From positions 1-45,097 of the forward strand of contig CAIOKO010000187.1 of the NCBI GenBank assembly GCA_903858935.1: a DNA stretch of 45,097 bases, read 5' to 3'. This stretch comes from an uncultured Schlesneria sp. Lineage in GTDB: Bacteria; Planctomycetota; Planctomycetia; Planctomycetales; Planctomycetaceae. Numbering within the stretch: position 1 is the first letter of the stretch; each line of letters starts with the position of its first letter. Of this stretch, positions 1-8,965 are shown piece by piece. Both the position numbers and the translations under genes were made by a program. Below the pieces are notes generated by a model, which saw nothing but the letters and a program-made list of their open reading frames with translations, was not told the DNA's origin and did no database searches.

Positions 1-188
1 ACCCTGTCGTATTCGGCCGCCGTCGTTGGGGCCACTGTGACAGGGTAAAATGCATGCGAGGGTCTCCTTTCTCCCTCATTGGAATGCAAATTGCCTGCCA
101 TAGTATTTATTGCAAATTTGGGTTTTGAAATAACCTCTAGAATAATATCATAAGTACGTGTCGAAGAACGCTTCGACGCTGATCAGAA
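1..188. other. left-edge noncoding stretch with short inverted repeat
   Basis: No gene is recognised. Bases 1-8 (ACCCTGTC) are the exact reverse complement of bases 39-46 (GACAGGGT), which could form an 8-bp stem around a 30-base GC-rich loop. An A/T-rich segment follows. It lies downstream of the minus-strand phosphatase gene, so it could be part of its 3' region, but there is no T-run and I do not call it a terminator. One forward frame is open from base 1 to a TAA at 46-48 and could be the tail of a gene starting outside the window; 15 residues are too few to judge. Confidence 0.3.
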
Positions 189-794
189 TCATGGACCATC
201 ATGACCACAATCATTCCATAGGCGAAGTACGGGGTCGTACCGCCCATGGTGGTAGCCGAGGATGCTCAAGGCTGCCGTACCCAGGAACAATCGATGGCCT
301 GCGACTGGATCCAGTTGCAACCAGCAAGCGGCGAGGACGCACAAAAAGTGACCGCTGGAAAAAAGCAGCACATCACCATCGACCGCTTGAAGGCGCTTGA
401 TGACTCGTGTTGCACGGACGGCGACGTCACCGACCAGTTCACCGTTCGGACAACCATCGCGGAACAGGTCCCATCCCGGCCGTTGCTGCTGTATCTGCTC
501 GGTTGTCTTTCCATCAAAGTCGCCGTAGTTCCATTCCACGAGGTCATGGTCCACCACCGCAACAGATCCGAAGCCAGCCAACTCACATGTGCGTGAGGCC
601 CTTTGTAAAGGGCTGGCGAAAACATGGGTAAAGGTCAGGCCTTTTAATCGATCACCAAGCCTGCGGGCATTGCGCTCGCCTCGCTCGGTCAGAGGGAGGT
701 CTGTCAGGCCGGTGTGCTGGCCCGAAATGGTCCAGGCCGTCTCACCATGTCGGGCGAGGTAAACAAGTGGAAGTTTCTGATCGTTGCTGCTCAT
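189..794 (-). CDS. histidine phosphatase family protein (phosphoglycerate mutase-like)
   Basis: 201 residues, a normal length for a single-domain cytoplasmic histidine phosphatase. These enzymes remove phosphate from small molecules or proteins through a phospho-histidine intermediate. The motif ARHGE places the catalytic pair at R15-H16; SPLQRASRT supplies the second phosphate-binding arginine (R65); E87 in LVEWNYGDF fits the acid position; SGH places the second histidine at H149. The GE..GDV segment near 118-124 is typical of the cobC/gpmB branch, but the substrate cannot be read from sequence. The ATG has a GAGGAG ribosome site nine bases upstream, which fixes the start. It stands alone: the next gene on this strand is about 900 bases upstream. 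Confidence 0.9.
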   Translation of the reverse strand: MSSNDQKLPLVYLARHGETAWTISGQHTGLTDLPLTERGERNARRLGDRLKGLTFTHVFASPLQRASRTCELAGFGSVAVVDHDLVEWNYGDFDGKTTEQIQQQRPGWDLFRDGCPNGELVGDVAVRATRVIKRLQAVDGDVLLFSSGHFLCVLAACWLQLDPVAGHRLFLGTAALSILGYHHGRYDPVLRLWNDCGHDGP

Positions 795-1689
795 TTGCTC
801 GTGCTCCTCGATGAAGGTACTTCGCCCGCGATAGTATCACCAGCTTGATGAGGACTTCCATGACCCGAGGGGCATTCCAGGCCGCCGGCTCAGCCGCTTG
901 CCGCTCATCCCACGCCAGAGCATCGATTGTTGGGTAGATCTTTTTATGGGCGAATTCAACCGTCACTCTCAGCAAGGCCAAGTGCATCAACTCTCCCGGC
1001 GTTCAACGCGGTTTCTCCTTCTAATTTACGGCCCATTCCTCGTGGACGCTGAATTGGTAGCGAAGTGCAGTCAGCACTTTTCCGGCGATGTTCGCTTCAC
1101 AGTGTGAACTGAAAGATTCGAATACTGCAGCACTAACGACCGGGGTTGGAACCGACTCGTCGATCACCGCTACGATCGTTCGGAGTCTTCCATTTCGCAG
1201 ATAGCAGAAGCATCAATGGATTCATGGATTATTGTCTTGTTTTCTCATGCAAAGCGGGCGGGGTGCCTGAGTCGCCAATCTGAATGGGGGGGGGAGTCTT
1301 GGATTTAATTTGTCGATGGATACTTGGAAGCGTTTGTGGGTGGAACGAATGGCGGCTTGTAGTCGCCGATGATTGTTTTTGCCGGGCAGATGGGAAAAAT
1401 GGGGCACTTGGTGCAGCCAATGGCAAGGGCAACGGGACAAAGGGTCATGTTGAAGTTTTCTAAAAGCGTTCGGATGTTGGAAGAAGTTGGCTACGTGAGG
1501 ATTTGTTCGGTAATCAGCCGCGTCAAGGATGCGCTCGATCTGAGGGAAACGTCGTTTGATGACTGAGCTCCATCGTTATTTTCAACTGTTCCTCATGTGA
1601 ATTCTCCTAGACCATACTTAAGCGTTAACAAAGCCATGATTTCGTTATACCTGTTCAACGGTCAAAAAAGTTCTTCAGTACTGTCATCA
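795..1689. other. 895-base gap without a convincing gene
   Basis: I see no recognisable gene here. The best small frame is on the minus strand at 742-987 (ATG preceded by GGGAGA), but it overlaps the phosphatase start by 53 bases in another frame and matches nothing I know. A forward frame at 1369-1566 (65 codons) has no clear ribosome site. There is a run of nine G residues at 1286-1294. The composition suggests decayed coding DNA rather than a regulatory region. The 3' end of the ABC1-kinase operon enters from the right at 1690; a short CAGTACTG palindrome followed on the minus strand by TTTTTT (about 1665-1683) is only a weak terminator candidate. Confidence 0.35.
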
Positions 1690-3354
1690 CTACTCGTCTC
1701 CCGCGTTCCCTTTTTGTCGATATGCTGAAATGAGGTGTAATCCTAAGACGAGTGCTACGAGGTATCCTGCTAATCCCGGGATGGATATTCCCCAAGCGTT
1801 TGGTGGAACGTCATGACCGATTAGCATCGCGGATGAAAGCAGCAGCGAACTGATGAACAAGCCACCCACCAGTCGGTCAACCGCTGACTTGAGGTTCTGA
1901 TGTTCGAGGCGGACGGCGAACTGACCGTCCTCGAGCCGGTCCATCGCCTCGAAAATGACGTGCGGAAGTGATTGGGCCAATCGTTCCCAGTCGAAGTACA
2001 TCTGTTTGAATTTCTTGAGTCTGGCCTGGAACGAGAAACGTTGATTGACGAATTTGCTTCGCCAGGGAGCAAGCAGTCCGGCAAGACTGAATGTGGGACT
2101 AAGAAGGCGGCCGGTCCCTTCCAGAAGGATCATGCACTTGATCAACATCGATAGCTTGCTTGGCAGGATCAGATTGTGCTGATGCAGCAGCCGCATCACT
2201 TGGTTCAGCATTCCGCTCAGGTCGAATTCATCGATCGGCTGAGCACCGTATTCCTGAAACAATTCGCTCAGGTCAGCGCTCAAAAGCTTGCGATCAAGAT
2301 GGTTTGGTGTCCCCGTGATATGCAACACATTGTCCGTCAGCCGCTCAGCATCCTGGTCACTGGCTGCCACGAGAATCTCTTCTATCTGGGCCCGGCACTG
2401 CTCATCAATTCGCCCGACCATTCCGAAGTCGATGACGCCGATTGTTCCAGTTGGAAGTACGATGAAGTTTCCCGGATGGGGGTCGGCCTGATAGAAGCCA
2501 TCGCGGAAAATCATTTCAATGAATGCTGTCGCACCGCGTTTGGCGAGTTCCTGCCGATCAACGTTTATCTTGTCGAGATTGATTGAATCGGTGACCCGGA
2601 ACCCCTCAAGCAGGCTCATCGTCATGACGCGACCGGCAGTCAACTCGGGGTAGGGTTGTGGAAATTCGACGGTTTTATCCGCGGAAAAATTGCGACGAAA
2701 TCGCTGAAGGTTTCGAAGTTCGCGGCGAAAATCCAGTTCATTAAGTGTCACGCGACCGAGCTCACGGACCAGGCCCGAAGGTTGAAATCGCTTAAGAGTC
2801 TCATTTCCTTCCGCGATTTCCGCGAGAAATCGAAGGATGTCCAGATCCCTGCGAATGACACCTTCGATGCCGGGGTGCTGAATTTTAACGACGACGACCT
2901 GGCCCGACTTGAGCTGGGCTTGATGGACCTGTCCGATGGATGCCGATGCGAATGCGGTTGTATTGAAGCTTGAGAAACACTCCGAGATTGGACGACCGAG
3001 TTCGTCTTCAACCATTTTGACTGCCACTTCCGGTGCGTCAGGCGGAACATCCGTCTGCAGTTTGCTTAATTCGTCAGCCAATGCCGGACCAATCATGTCC
3101 GGGCGAGTACTCAACATCTGCCCGAGTTTGATAAACGTCGTTCCCAGATCGGTAATCGCCAGTCGAACACGTGCCTCGAACGGCTCGTCGGAAAGTACCG
3201 CTCCGTCATGACTTTTCAACGCGTCATGAATCGGCTCCCAATTGACTTCTGCGAGCCAGCCGGCAAGTCCGTACTTGACCATGACACCTGCCACATCTGC
3301 CGCCCGGGCGATGTCTCCTGCAAAGAGGTATCGGGAACCAATCATGGTATTCAT
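1690..3354 (-). CDS. ABC1/AarF/UbiB-family atypical kinase
   Basis: 554 residues. Members of this protein-kinase-like family act at membranes and support isoprenoid quinone synthesis in many bacteria; whether this one does is inference. The family hallmarks are present in order: the KxGQ extension (K76-Q79, followed by LSTRPDM), the alanine-rich nucleotide loop AFASASIGQVH (134-144) in place of a glycine loop, the invariant lysine in VVVKIQHPG (K157), NELDF (205-209), the catalytic loop DPHPGN (291-296) and the metal-binding DFG (309-311). The C terminus holds two hydrophobic segments (about 495-515 and 522-545), the usual UbiB membrane anchor. The start ATG follows AGGAAAA, and that ribosome site overlaps the stop codon of the upstream SDR gene; only five bases separate the genes, so translation is probably coupled. 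Confidence 0.93.
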   Translation of the reverse strand: MNTMIGSRYLFAGDIARAADVAGVMVKYGLAGWLAEVNWEPIHDALKSHDGAVLSDEPFEARVRLAITDLGTTFIKLGQMLSTRPDMIGPALADELSKLQTDVPPDAPEVAVKMVEDELGRPISECFSSFNTTAFASASIGQVHQAQLKSGQVVVVKIQHPGIEGVIRRDLDILRFLAEIAEGNETLKRFQPSGLVRELGRVTLNELDFRRELRNLQRFRRNFSADKTVEFPQPYPELTAGRVMTMSLLEGFRVTDSINLDKINVDRQELAKRGATAFIEMIFRDGFYQADPHPGNFIVLPTGTIGVIDFGMVGRIDEQCRAQIEEILVAASDQDAERLTDNVLHITGTPNHLDRKLLSADLSELFQEYGAQPIDEFDLSGMLNQVMRLLHQHNLILPSKLSMLIKCMILLEGTGRLLSPTFSLAGLLAPWRSKFVNQRFSFQARLKKFKQMYFDWERLAQSLPHVIFEAMDRLEDGQFAVRLEHQNLKSAVDRLVGGLFISSLLLSSAMLIGHDVPPNAWGISIPGLAGYLVALVLGLHLISAYRQKGNAGDE

Positions 3355-3359
3355 TTTTC

Positions 3360-4223
3360 CTATTCCTCAGGTGAATCCGCCGCGCGAGAAACGGCCTCCC
3401 ACGCAGTGAATTCTTTCCGTAGTTCTTCGAGCTTGGCCATCGCCCCGTCAAAGGCGTTGTTGCCAAGTAGAAGATGGTGCGGTGGATTTGCGGACTCAAC
3501 GGCTTTGACGATGGCATGTACGGCACGCACCGGATCGCCAGGTTGTTTGCCAGAGTCGGCACGCAAGTGACTACGACTCTCACCGGCTGTTGCTTCGTAA
3601 TCCTTAATCTGCCGTTTACTTTCGCTTGCTGATCGCCCCGCCCAATCGGTGCGGAAACCACTCGGCTCAACGATCATCACCTTGATCCCAAGCGGCTCGA
3701 CTTCTTGAGACAGTGCTTCAGAGAGTCCTTCAACGGCGAATTTTGTCGCGTTGTAATACCCCACTCCGGGAAATCCACAAATTCCCGCCAGGGACGAGAA
3801 ATTCACGATAACGCCTTTTCGACGCTTGCGCATGCCGGGTAACGCGACATGAATCATTCGGCACAAACCGAAAAAATTGATCTCAAACATTTTTCGAACT
3901 TGTACTTCTTCGCTCTCTTCAACGGCGGCGAAATACCCAATGCCCGCATTGTTCACCAGCACGTCAATACGTCCGAATTCCTCTTCCGCGTTCCCGACAG
4001 CGGCCTCAACCTGACTTCGATCCGTCACGTCGAGCATGAGGATCAATGCGCCCGGCTTCCCTTCGAACTCTTTCAATTCATGCGGGTTGCGCGCCGTCAC
4101 GACGGTTCTGTAACCAAGTTCAAGGACATACTTCGCAAGTTCATGGCCAAACCCGGTCGAGCACCCGGTAATAAACCAGACTGGCTTTTCGGTATCTTCT
4201 GAATCAGTGCTTGTCGGTGCCAT
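3360..4223 (-). CDS. short-chain dehydrogenase/reductase (SDR), classical type
   Basis: 287 residues from the chosen ATG. A classical NAD(P)-dependent oxidoreductase: cofactor motif TGCSTGFG near residues 19-26, TARNP after beta-2, LDVTD at about 65-69, NNAG at 91-94, active-site serine in NFSSLAG (143-144) and YxxxK at Y157/K161. The substrate is unknown; the extended C terminus and GCSTGFG loop resemble the group often annotated as oxidoreductase/retinol dehydrogenase-like. The frame is open upstream to 4322, but the ATG at 4223 has a good AGGAG eight bases before it, so the shorter form is preferred. It is the middle gene of a minus-strand run: a small membrane protein upstream and the ABC1 kinase five bases downstream, hinting at a shared role in lipid or quinone metabolism. 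Confidence 0.9.
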   Translation of the reverse strand: MAPTSTDSEDTEKPVWFITGCSTGFGHELAKYVLELGYRTVVTARNPHELKEFEGKPGALILMLDVTDRSQVEAAVGNAEEEFGRIDVLVNNAGIGYFAAVEESEEVQVRKMFEINFFGLCRMIHVALPGMRKRRKGVIVNFSSLAGICGFPGVGYYNATKFAVEGLSEALSQEVEPLGIKVMIVEPSGFRTDWAGRSASESKRQIKDYEATAGESRSHLRADSGKQPGDPVRAVHAIVKAVESANPPHHLLLGNNAFDGAMAKLEELRKEFTAWEAVSRAADSPEE

Positions 4224-4408
4224 TTCGATATCTCCTGGAGAGTTGGATGATTCTTTTGAAGTCAAGGCTTCGCCTGAGGCGATAAAAAAATCCGACGAGT
4301 TGAACACCCAATTGGCGTTCAATCACGTCGGCCTGTTCCGTAGCCAGCCCCATAAACAATCGAGGGGAGTTTTACTAATTTATCCGCATTTCAGTTCGAC
4401 CTGACGTC

Positions 4409-4699
4409 CTAAGCGCCGCGGTGAACTCGATCCGAACTCGCGATTTTGACCAGCTTGTTGTAGACGCCGATCAGCATGAGTGGTGCGGCCCATTGACCAA
4501 CGAATTGGCTGTCTTCTTTCTTGCACTGCATTTGCAAATACAGCGATACCCCCATCGCGCCCACTGCCGCAAATAACCAGATGTCAGACGGAACTTTCGC
4601 CGCCTGATTTTCTAACGTTCGTGTCATGAAATCTTCGCTGTGCTCTTTTGCCTCCCGTGCGGCATACTCTGGCGTGGTTCTATTCATCGCATCAATCAT
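4409..4699 (-). CDS. small two-helix membrane protein, function unknown
   Basis: 96 residues, not recognised as a named family. The first 40 residues are polar and charged (EYAAREAKEHSEDF). Two hydrophobic stretches follow, about 41-58 (IWLFAAVGAMGVSLYLQM) and 66-84 (VGQWAAPLMLIGVYNKLV), separated by a short charged loop KKEDSQ, so a hairpin in the membrane with both ends on the same side is likely. An AAGGAT ribosome site eight bases before the ATG supports expression. It is first in a same-strand run with the SDR (start 4223) and the ABC1 kinase; the 185-base spacing to the SDR leaves room for a separate promoter. Confidence 0.7.
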   Translation of the reverse strand: MIDAMNRTTPEYAAREAKEHSEDFMTRTLENQAAKVPSDIWLFAAVGAMGVSLYLQMQCKKEDSQFVGQWAAPLMLIGVYNKLVKIASSDRVHRGA

Positions 4700-5109
4700 T
4701 TCAATTCATCCTTTTTAGAAATTATCGAGGTTCAAACAGCGTGTCATCGAAATCGTGCGCGAGCATGTGACTTGCCTCGTAAGAACTTCGAATCCGTTCT
4801 GGCCAGAAACGAAAAAAGCCGACGCGGTATGCACCTTAAGGTGTTAAACCGCGCCGGCTTACTATGAAACATGCTCCCCGAATCGGTGGGTTGCACTTTT
4901 TCTAGTCTTTCGACGACCACGAGAGTAAGTCTGATACAGACGGATATACGAGGAATCCGCCAGTCAAAGATCAATCTCCAAGCAGAGCATAGATGAAGCT
5001 ACAAGGATAGCAAGCGGTAAACGTATAAAATAATGGACCAAAATAATTGTTGATCGGATATACTGTTCCCTTTTGCATTCCAATCAAATAGCAGAGGTTG
5101 CCCGCGAAG
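4700..5109. other. 410-base intergenic region with a minus-strand terminator
   Basis: The left part carries the leader of the minus-strand membrane-protein operon and the right part the leader of the plus-strand repeat protein. In between is a strong hairpin oriented as a terminator for minus-strand transcription (listed separately). No convincing gene lies between that terminator and 5109, though a minus-strand frame at 4971-5255 is open and its last 35 codons (from an ATG at about 5078) lie almost wholly outside the neighbouring gene. Confidence 0.5.
4812..4860 (-). terminator. intrinsic terminator on the minus strand
   Basis: Bases 4816-4828 (AAGCCGACGCGGT) pair with 4848-4860 (ACCGCGCCGGCTT): 13 bp with a single mismatch. 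The loop contains a second exact palindrome, CACCTTAAGGTG (4832-4843). Read on the minus strand, the stem is followed directly by six T residues (complement of 4812-4817). This is a classical Rho-independent terminator, but no recognised minus-strand gene ends just before it. Confidence 0.7.
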
Positions 5110-6366
5110 ATGATGAGAACACTTTTAGTAATCGTCACTTCAATGGCTTGTCTTTCCTCCGCCGCTGATGCGGTCGACGACGATCGCGTTGTGGCGGAAC
5201 GATGGCTGGCGACTGCCGTCGAGTCATCCAAACAGATCAAACCAGAATCGGCCATCAGTCATGCGGCGGACAAGCTGGCTCACGCTCATGCTCGGCTGGG
5301 GCAGGTTGATGAAGCGTTGCAAGCAGCAAAGCGGGTCACGAATCCGCAACTGAAACTCTATGCGTTGACCGCGACAATTCAGGCGGCCGTCAATGCTGAT
5401 CAAGCGACTGATCTGCTGGTTGCGGAAGCCAGGCAGACACTCAAAGGAAACGAGGGGAGTTTTAATGACGCGGCGATGAAAGGCTTGCTTCGTATCGCGG
5501 AAACAAAACAGAAGACATTGCCAGTCACTTTAAAAAAACCTGAATCCCCTCCACTTGAGCAATTACAAAAGGCGTTTGATGATGCGGTGAATCGACGAGA
5601 TAAGCTTGCGGCATTTCAAACGCTGGTAATACCTTCTGTACAAGAGAAATCGTTCGACTCACTGGAACGATCGATCGAGGAGACCATTAGAGTAATTGAG
5701 CAAAACCCTCAGCCCGATCAATCTTCAAAATTTGGCACCTACGGTGATTCCGCCGAGATCGCAAGAATCCGGATTGTGAATCTGTATATCGCTTCGAAGC
5801 TGGCGGATGAAGGTTTGAACGATCAGGCGGCTCGTCATCTGGCACTGGCTGAGGCCGTGATTGATCCGCTGCCTGATCACTCCGCACTGGTCAAATGGGA
5901 ACTGCAGAGCCTGCGGATTCATGTCTTGTTGCAGCTCAAACGCATCAACGAAGCAATTCAGCATCTTAATACGATCAAGACGCCATTGATCGTATCACGA
6001 GCGGCAGCGGAGATCGCAGCCTGTCAAATCAAGAACGGTCAAGTCGAAGCAGGTGTGAAGATGGCAGAACGAATCGGAACCGAGCTGGGTTCCGGCGACA
6101 ATCAAGGTACGGTCGCCATCTCACTTTTTGAACACGGCGACCGAAACATCGCCGTGAACTACATCAACCAGGTCGGTGAAACGGATGAAGCGATGAACGC
6201 ATTGATCTCGCTCGCTCGTCATTGGGTTGAAGCTGGCGATTCAGTACGACTGCAATCCACTTTTGACTCAATTGATTCGCCAACCGCGAGAACGCACTAT
6301 GCAACGGCCGCGGCGGTGTTTCTTAAGTTACGCGATGTGAAGCAGGCCAATGGCGAGTCGAAATAA
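5110..6366 (+). CDS. exported helical-repeat (TPR-like) protein, function unknown
   Basis: About 418 residues from the first ATG. The N terminus MMRTLLVIVTSMACLSSAADA is a clear Sec signal peptide ending near ADA, so the protein acts outside the cytoplasmic membrane. The rest is almost all alpha-helix, with recurring paired helices of TPR type, for example HAHARLGQVDEALQAAKRV (about 58-76) and later helices holding LADEGLNDQAARHLALAEAV and LLQLKRINEAIQHLNTI. Such solenoids bind proteins; no catalytic motif is visible. A TTG at 5098 also opens the frame, but AGAGG touches it directly; ATG at 5110 or 5113 gives a sensible signal peptide. It is convergent with serine acetyltransferase, 52 bases apart, and has no evident operon partner. 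Confidence 0.75.
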   Translation: MMRTLLVIVTSMACLSSAADAVDDDRVVAERWLATAVESSKQIKPESAISHAADKLAHAHARLGQVDEALQAAKRVTNPQLKLYALTATIQAAVNADQATDLLVAEARQTLKGNEGSFNDAAMKGLLRIAETKQKTLPVTLKKPESPPLEQLQKAFDDAVNRRDKLAAFQTLVIPSVQEKSFDSLERSIEETIRVIEQNPQPDQSSKFGTYGDSAEIARIRIVNLYIASKLADEGLNDQAARHLALAEAVIDPLPDHSALVKWELQSLRIHVLLQLKRINEAIQHLNTIKTPLIVSRAAAEIAACQIKNGQVEAGVKMAERIGTELGSGDNQGTVAISLFEHGDRNIAVNYINQVGETDEAMNALISLARHWVEAGDSVRLQSTFDSIDSPTARTHYATAAAVFLKLRDVKQANGESK

Positions 6367-6418
6367 CCCGGTCGCAGTTTTGTGACTTGCTACGGACGAA
6401 AGAGATTGATTTCCTTTT

Positions 6419-7372
6419 TTAAATACCGGAGCCATGTGAAAAACCTTCGCTTCGGTACTGGGCTTGGGAAATGTTGCTGCCGGGGGCAACGCTGCGTGTG
6501 AGCCAGACATTTCCACCAATGATCGATCCGCGGCCAATGGTGATCCTTCCGAGAATTGTGGCATTAGCATAGATCACGACGTCGTCTTCGACGATGGGGT
6601 GTCGAGCGTTCCCCTTGACCAGCGTGCCGGTCTCATCCGTTTGAAAGCTTTTCGCACCGAGCGTGACTCCGTGGTACAGCCGGACGTTCTCTCCGATGAT
6701 CGCCGTTTCGCCAATCACGACGCCGGTTCCATGGTCGATAAAAAAGCGGCCTTCAATATCAGCGCCCGGATGAATGTCGATTCCGGTTGTTGAATGGGCG
6801 ATTTCGGCGATGATCCTGGCGACCAGTGGTAGCCCCAGTCGGTACAATGTGTGTGCGATGCGATGATGGATAATCGCCAGAATTCCCGGATAACAGGCGA
6901 GTACCTCATCACTACTTCGTGCTGCCGGGTCGCCTGTGTAGGCAGCGTGAATGTCCAAATCGAGTTGCGCACGAATTCGCGGAAGAGTCGCCGCAAGTTC
7001 GCGGACGATTCCGATCGCCCGCTCACGTTCGGCAGTGCTGGCGACTTCCTCACCCGAAAAAAATTGAATTTCGCGAAGTGCCTGTCCCGTCAATTCACGC
7101 AGGGTCACGTTCAAGGTATGGCCAACAAAGTAGTCGACATTATCCCCGACCAGGACGTGTGCACTCAGACGATTGGGGAACATCGCTGCGGTTAAGCCTT
7201 CGACGATTCCGGAAAGAGCCGCTCGCGAAGGAAGTTTTACGGGCTTACCGATGCGTTGACGTGCGGCGAGCGAATCGTTTCGGATCGCGCGCAGTTCCGA
7301 CACGATCTTATCGATATTCCAGTCCGGTTCACTCAGTGAAATTGTTCGTGATTCGTTGGTTGGTTGATTCAT
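6419..7372 (-). CDS. cysE: serine O-acetyltransferase
   Basis: 317 residues; a cytoplasmic enzyme that makes O-acetylserine from serine and acetyl-CoA, the first step of cysteine synthesis. The C-terminal left-handed beta helix is built from hexapeptide repeats (about 195-300). DIHPGADIEGRFFIDHGTG carries the catalytic Asp213-His214 pair, equivalent to D157/H158 of E. coli CysE, and ARHPI supplies the second conserved histidine (H258). The N-terminal helical domain is long (about 190 residues), as in the 300-residue SAT type rather than the 170-residue EpsC type. An insert after VTLGAKSF (QTDETGTLVKG) is normal for this subgroup. An AAAGGAA ribosome site precedes the ATG. No cysK lies next to it; the ligase gene ends 120 bases upstream on the same strand. 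Confidence 0.93.
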   Translation of the reverse strand: MNQPTNESRTISLSEPDWNIDKIVSELRAIRNDSLAARQRIGKPVKLPSRAALSGIVEGLTAAMFPNRLSAHVLVGDNVDYFVGHTLNVTLRELTGQALREIQFFSGEEVASTAERERAIGIVRELAATLPRIRAQLDLDIHAAYTGDPAARSSDEVLACYPGILAIIHHRIAHTLYRLGLPLVARIIAEIAHSTTGIDIHPGADIEGRFFIDHGTGVVIGETAIIGENVRLYHGVTLGAKSFQTDETGTLVKGNARHPIVEDDVVIYANATILGRITIGRGSIIGGNVWLTRSVAPGSNISQAQYRSEGFSHGSGI

Positions 7373-7492
7373 TGGATTTTTCCTTTTGCGATTGAATCCC
7401 GAGCGGGGCGTCTGGCCACATTTGATCTCGTTGTTGATTGGATGCCGTCAGTTGATGCCAATTGAGAATTATGAAATCCAATGCTGCGAAAA

Positions 7493-8965
7493 CTATCGTA
7501 AGAGCCGACGTAATGCCTTTCCTGAAGCGCTCCGGGGAACGGCCGACACGAACTCAATATCTCGCGGCAGTTTAAATGTCGCCAGCACTGGCCGCAGGAA
7601 CGCGATAAGTTCCTCTGCGGAAACTTCTGCCCCTGGCTTAAGAGCAACGACCGCACGTGGAATCTCACCAAGAATCGGGTCGGGAGCTGCGACCACCACG
7701 GCGTCGCCAACTGCAGGATGGCGAAACAGTACCTCTTCAGCGTCGCGCGGGTAGACCTTTTCGCCACCGACATTAATCATGTCCTTGGCACGGTCAACGA
7801 TGAAGACGTAACCTTCGTGGTCCATCCGTACGATATCTCCCGTACGGAACCAACCCTCCGCGACGAAGACCTCCGCCGTTGCCTCCGGGCGTTTGTAATA
7901 CCCGGCAGAGACCGCAGTGCCCCGCGCCCAGAGTTCCCCAACTTCCCCGATTCCGAGCGTCCGTCCATGGGGGTCGACCACTTTCAATTCAGTGTCACCC
8001 ATGGCCCGCCCACATGAACCGATCCGCATCTCGTTCGGGGCCGTCGTTGTGATGACGGGGCTGACTTCTGTCAGACCATAAGATTCTGCGTAACCGACTT
8101 TCCAGTCCTGCTGAAGTGCGGATATCAATTCCGCCGGCATTGGTGCCGCAGCCGAGTGGATCACACGCAGGCTGGTCAAGTTGTGATTCGCCCGAGCCGG
8201 TGAACGGGTCATTTGGTTGATGATTGCAGGTACGGCCAGAAACTGAGTTGGCCGAACCGCTTCGATTAATTCCAGAGTGGGCTCAGTTTTACAGCGCCGG
8301 ACAATCACGGCGGTCCCCCCGACACTGAAGATCCCTAAGAGGCCATTGATGAGACCCCAGCAATGAAATAGCGGAGCCCCGACGAGAAGTCTGTCGTCGG
8401 GGCTGAAGTGAATGCGACCGAACTGTTCGGCGTTGTCGATAATGTTCAGATGCGTCAGCATCACCCCCTTGGGATTCCCGGTGGTCCCTGAGGTATAAAG
8501 CAGGCAGGCCACGGTATTCGGCGTCAGGTCTACCGTTGCGAAATCATCGCTCCCGGATTCCAGCAGTGATTCAAACTCGGTATCGACATCAATGATTCGC
8601 TGGACTCCGAGCCCTTCGCGTACGGACTCGAGATTCTTCTTCCGTTCGGAGTCGGTGAGCAACCAGACCGCTCCGGAGTCGGCAACCACCGTACGTACTT
8701 CTTCTGGCCGCAACATGGCGTTGACGATATTCGGCACGACTCCGGCTTTGAATGCTCCCAGTGCAGCGATCACCAGTTCCGGGCCACTCTCCAGCACCAG
8801 CCCAATGACCTGCCCCGCTCCAATTCCTGCAGCCCGTAATGCACTGGCAAAGCGATTTGTCAGTCGATCAAGTTCCCCGTAGGAATACGTCCGACCCTGG
8901 AAAATCAACGCAGGGTGCCCCGATCGAGTCGCCGCTGGACCGCTGAGCAGATCCCCAATGTTCAT
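7493..8965 (-). CDS. AMP-dependent acyl-CoA synthetase/ligase
   Basis: 490 residues, of the ANL adenylating superfamily: activates a carboxylic acid with ATP to acyl-AMP and transfers it to CoA. The core motifs are all present: LLYTSGTTGNPKGVML (P-loop, TSGTTG at 158-163), YGLTE (296-300), GWFRTGD (aspartate that contacts ribose, about 377), DRAKDMINVGGEKVYP hinge, and the catalytic lysine in PRSASGK (K483). Closest in character to long- or medium-chain fatty-acyl-CoA ligases, but the acid is not determined. The frame opens at 9016, yet the ATG at 8965 has GGAGG seven bases upstream and begins a typical N terminus, so the longer start is rejected. It is divergent from the sulfatase, sharing a roughly 220-base control region. 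Confidence 0.92.
   Translation of the reverse strand: MNIGDLLSGPAATRSGHPALIFQGRTYSYGELDRLTNRFASALRAAGIGAGQVIGLVLESGPELVIAALGAFKAGVVPNIVNAMLRPEEVRTVVADSGAVWLLTDSERKKNLESVREGLGVQRIIDVDTEFESLLESGSDDFATVDLTPNTVACLLYTSGTTGNPKGVMLTHLNIIDNAEQFGRIHFSPDDRLLVGAPLFHCWGLINGLLGIFSVGGTAVIVRRCKTEPTLELIEAVRPTQFLAVPAIINQMTRSPARANHNLTSLRVIHSAAAPMPAELISALQQDWKVGYAESYGLTEVSPVITTTAPNEMRIGSCGRAMGDTELKVVDPHGRTLGIGEVGELWARGTAVSAGYYKRPEATAEVFVAEGWFRTGDIVRMDHEGYVFIVDRAKDMINVGGEKVYPRDAEEVLFRHPAVGDAVVVAAPDPILGEIPRAVVALKPGAEVSAEELIAFLRPVLATFKLPRDIEFVSAVPRSASGKALRRLLR

Noticed and set aside
742-990. minus-strand frame of 82 codons before the phosphatase gene
   Set aside because: It has a possible ribosome site but overlaps the phosphatase start by 53 bases in another frame and matches no family I know.
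1369-1566. plus-strand frame of 65 codons
   Set aside because: No ribosome site, no recognisable motif, and it lies in a stretch that looks like decayed DNA.
4971-5255. minus-strand frame of 94 codons ending near the orphan terminator
   Set aside because: Its first half is antisense to the repeat-protein gene; only the last 35 codons are free-standing, too little to call a gene. Kept as a possible explanation for the terminator.
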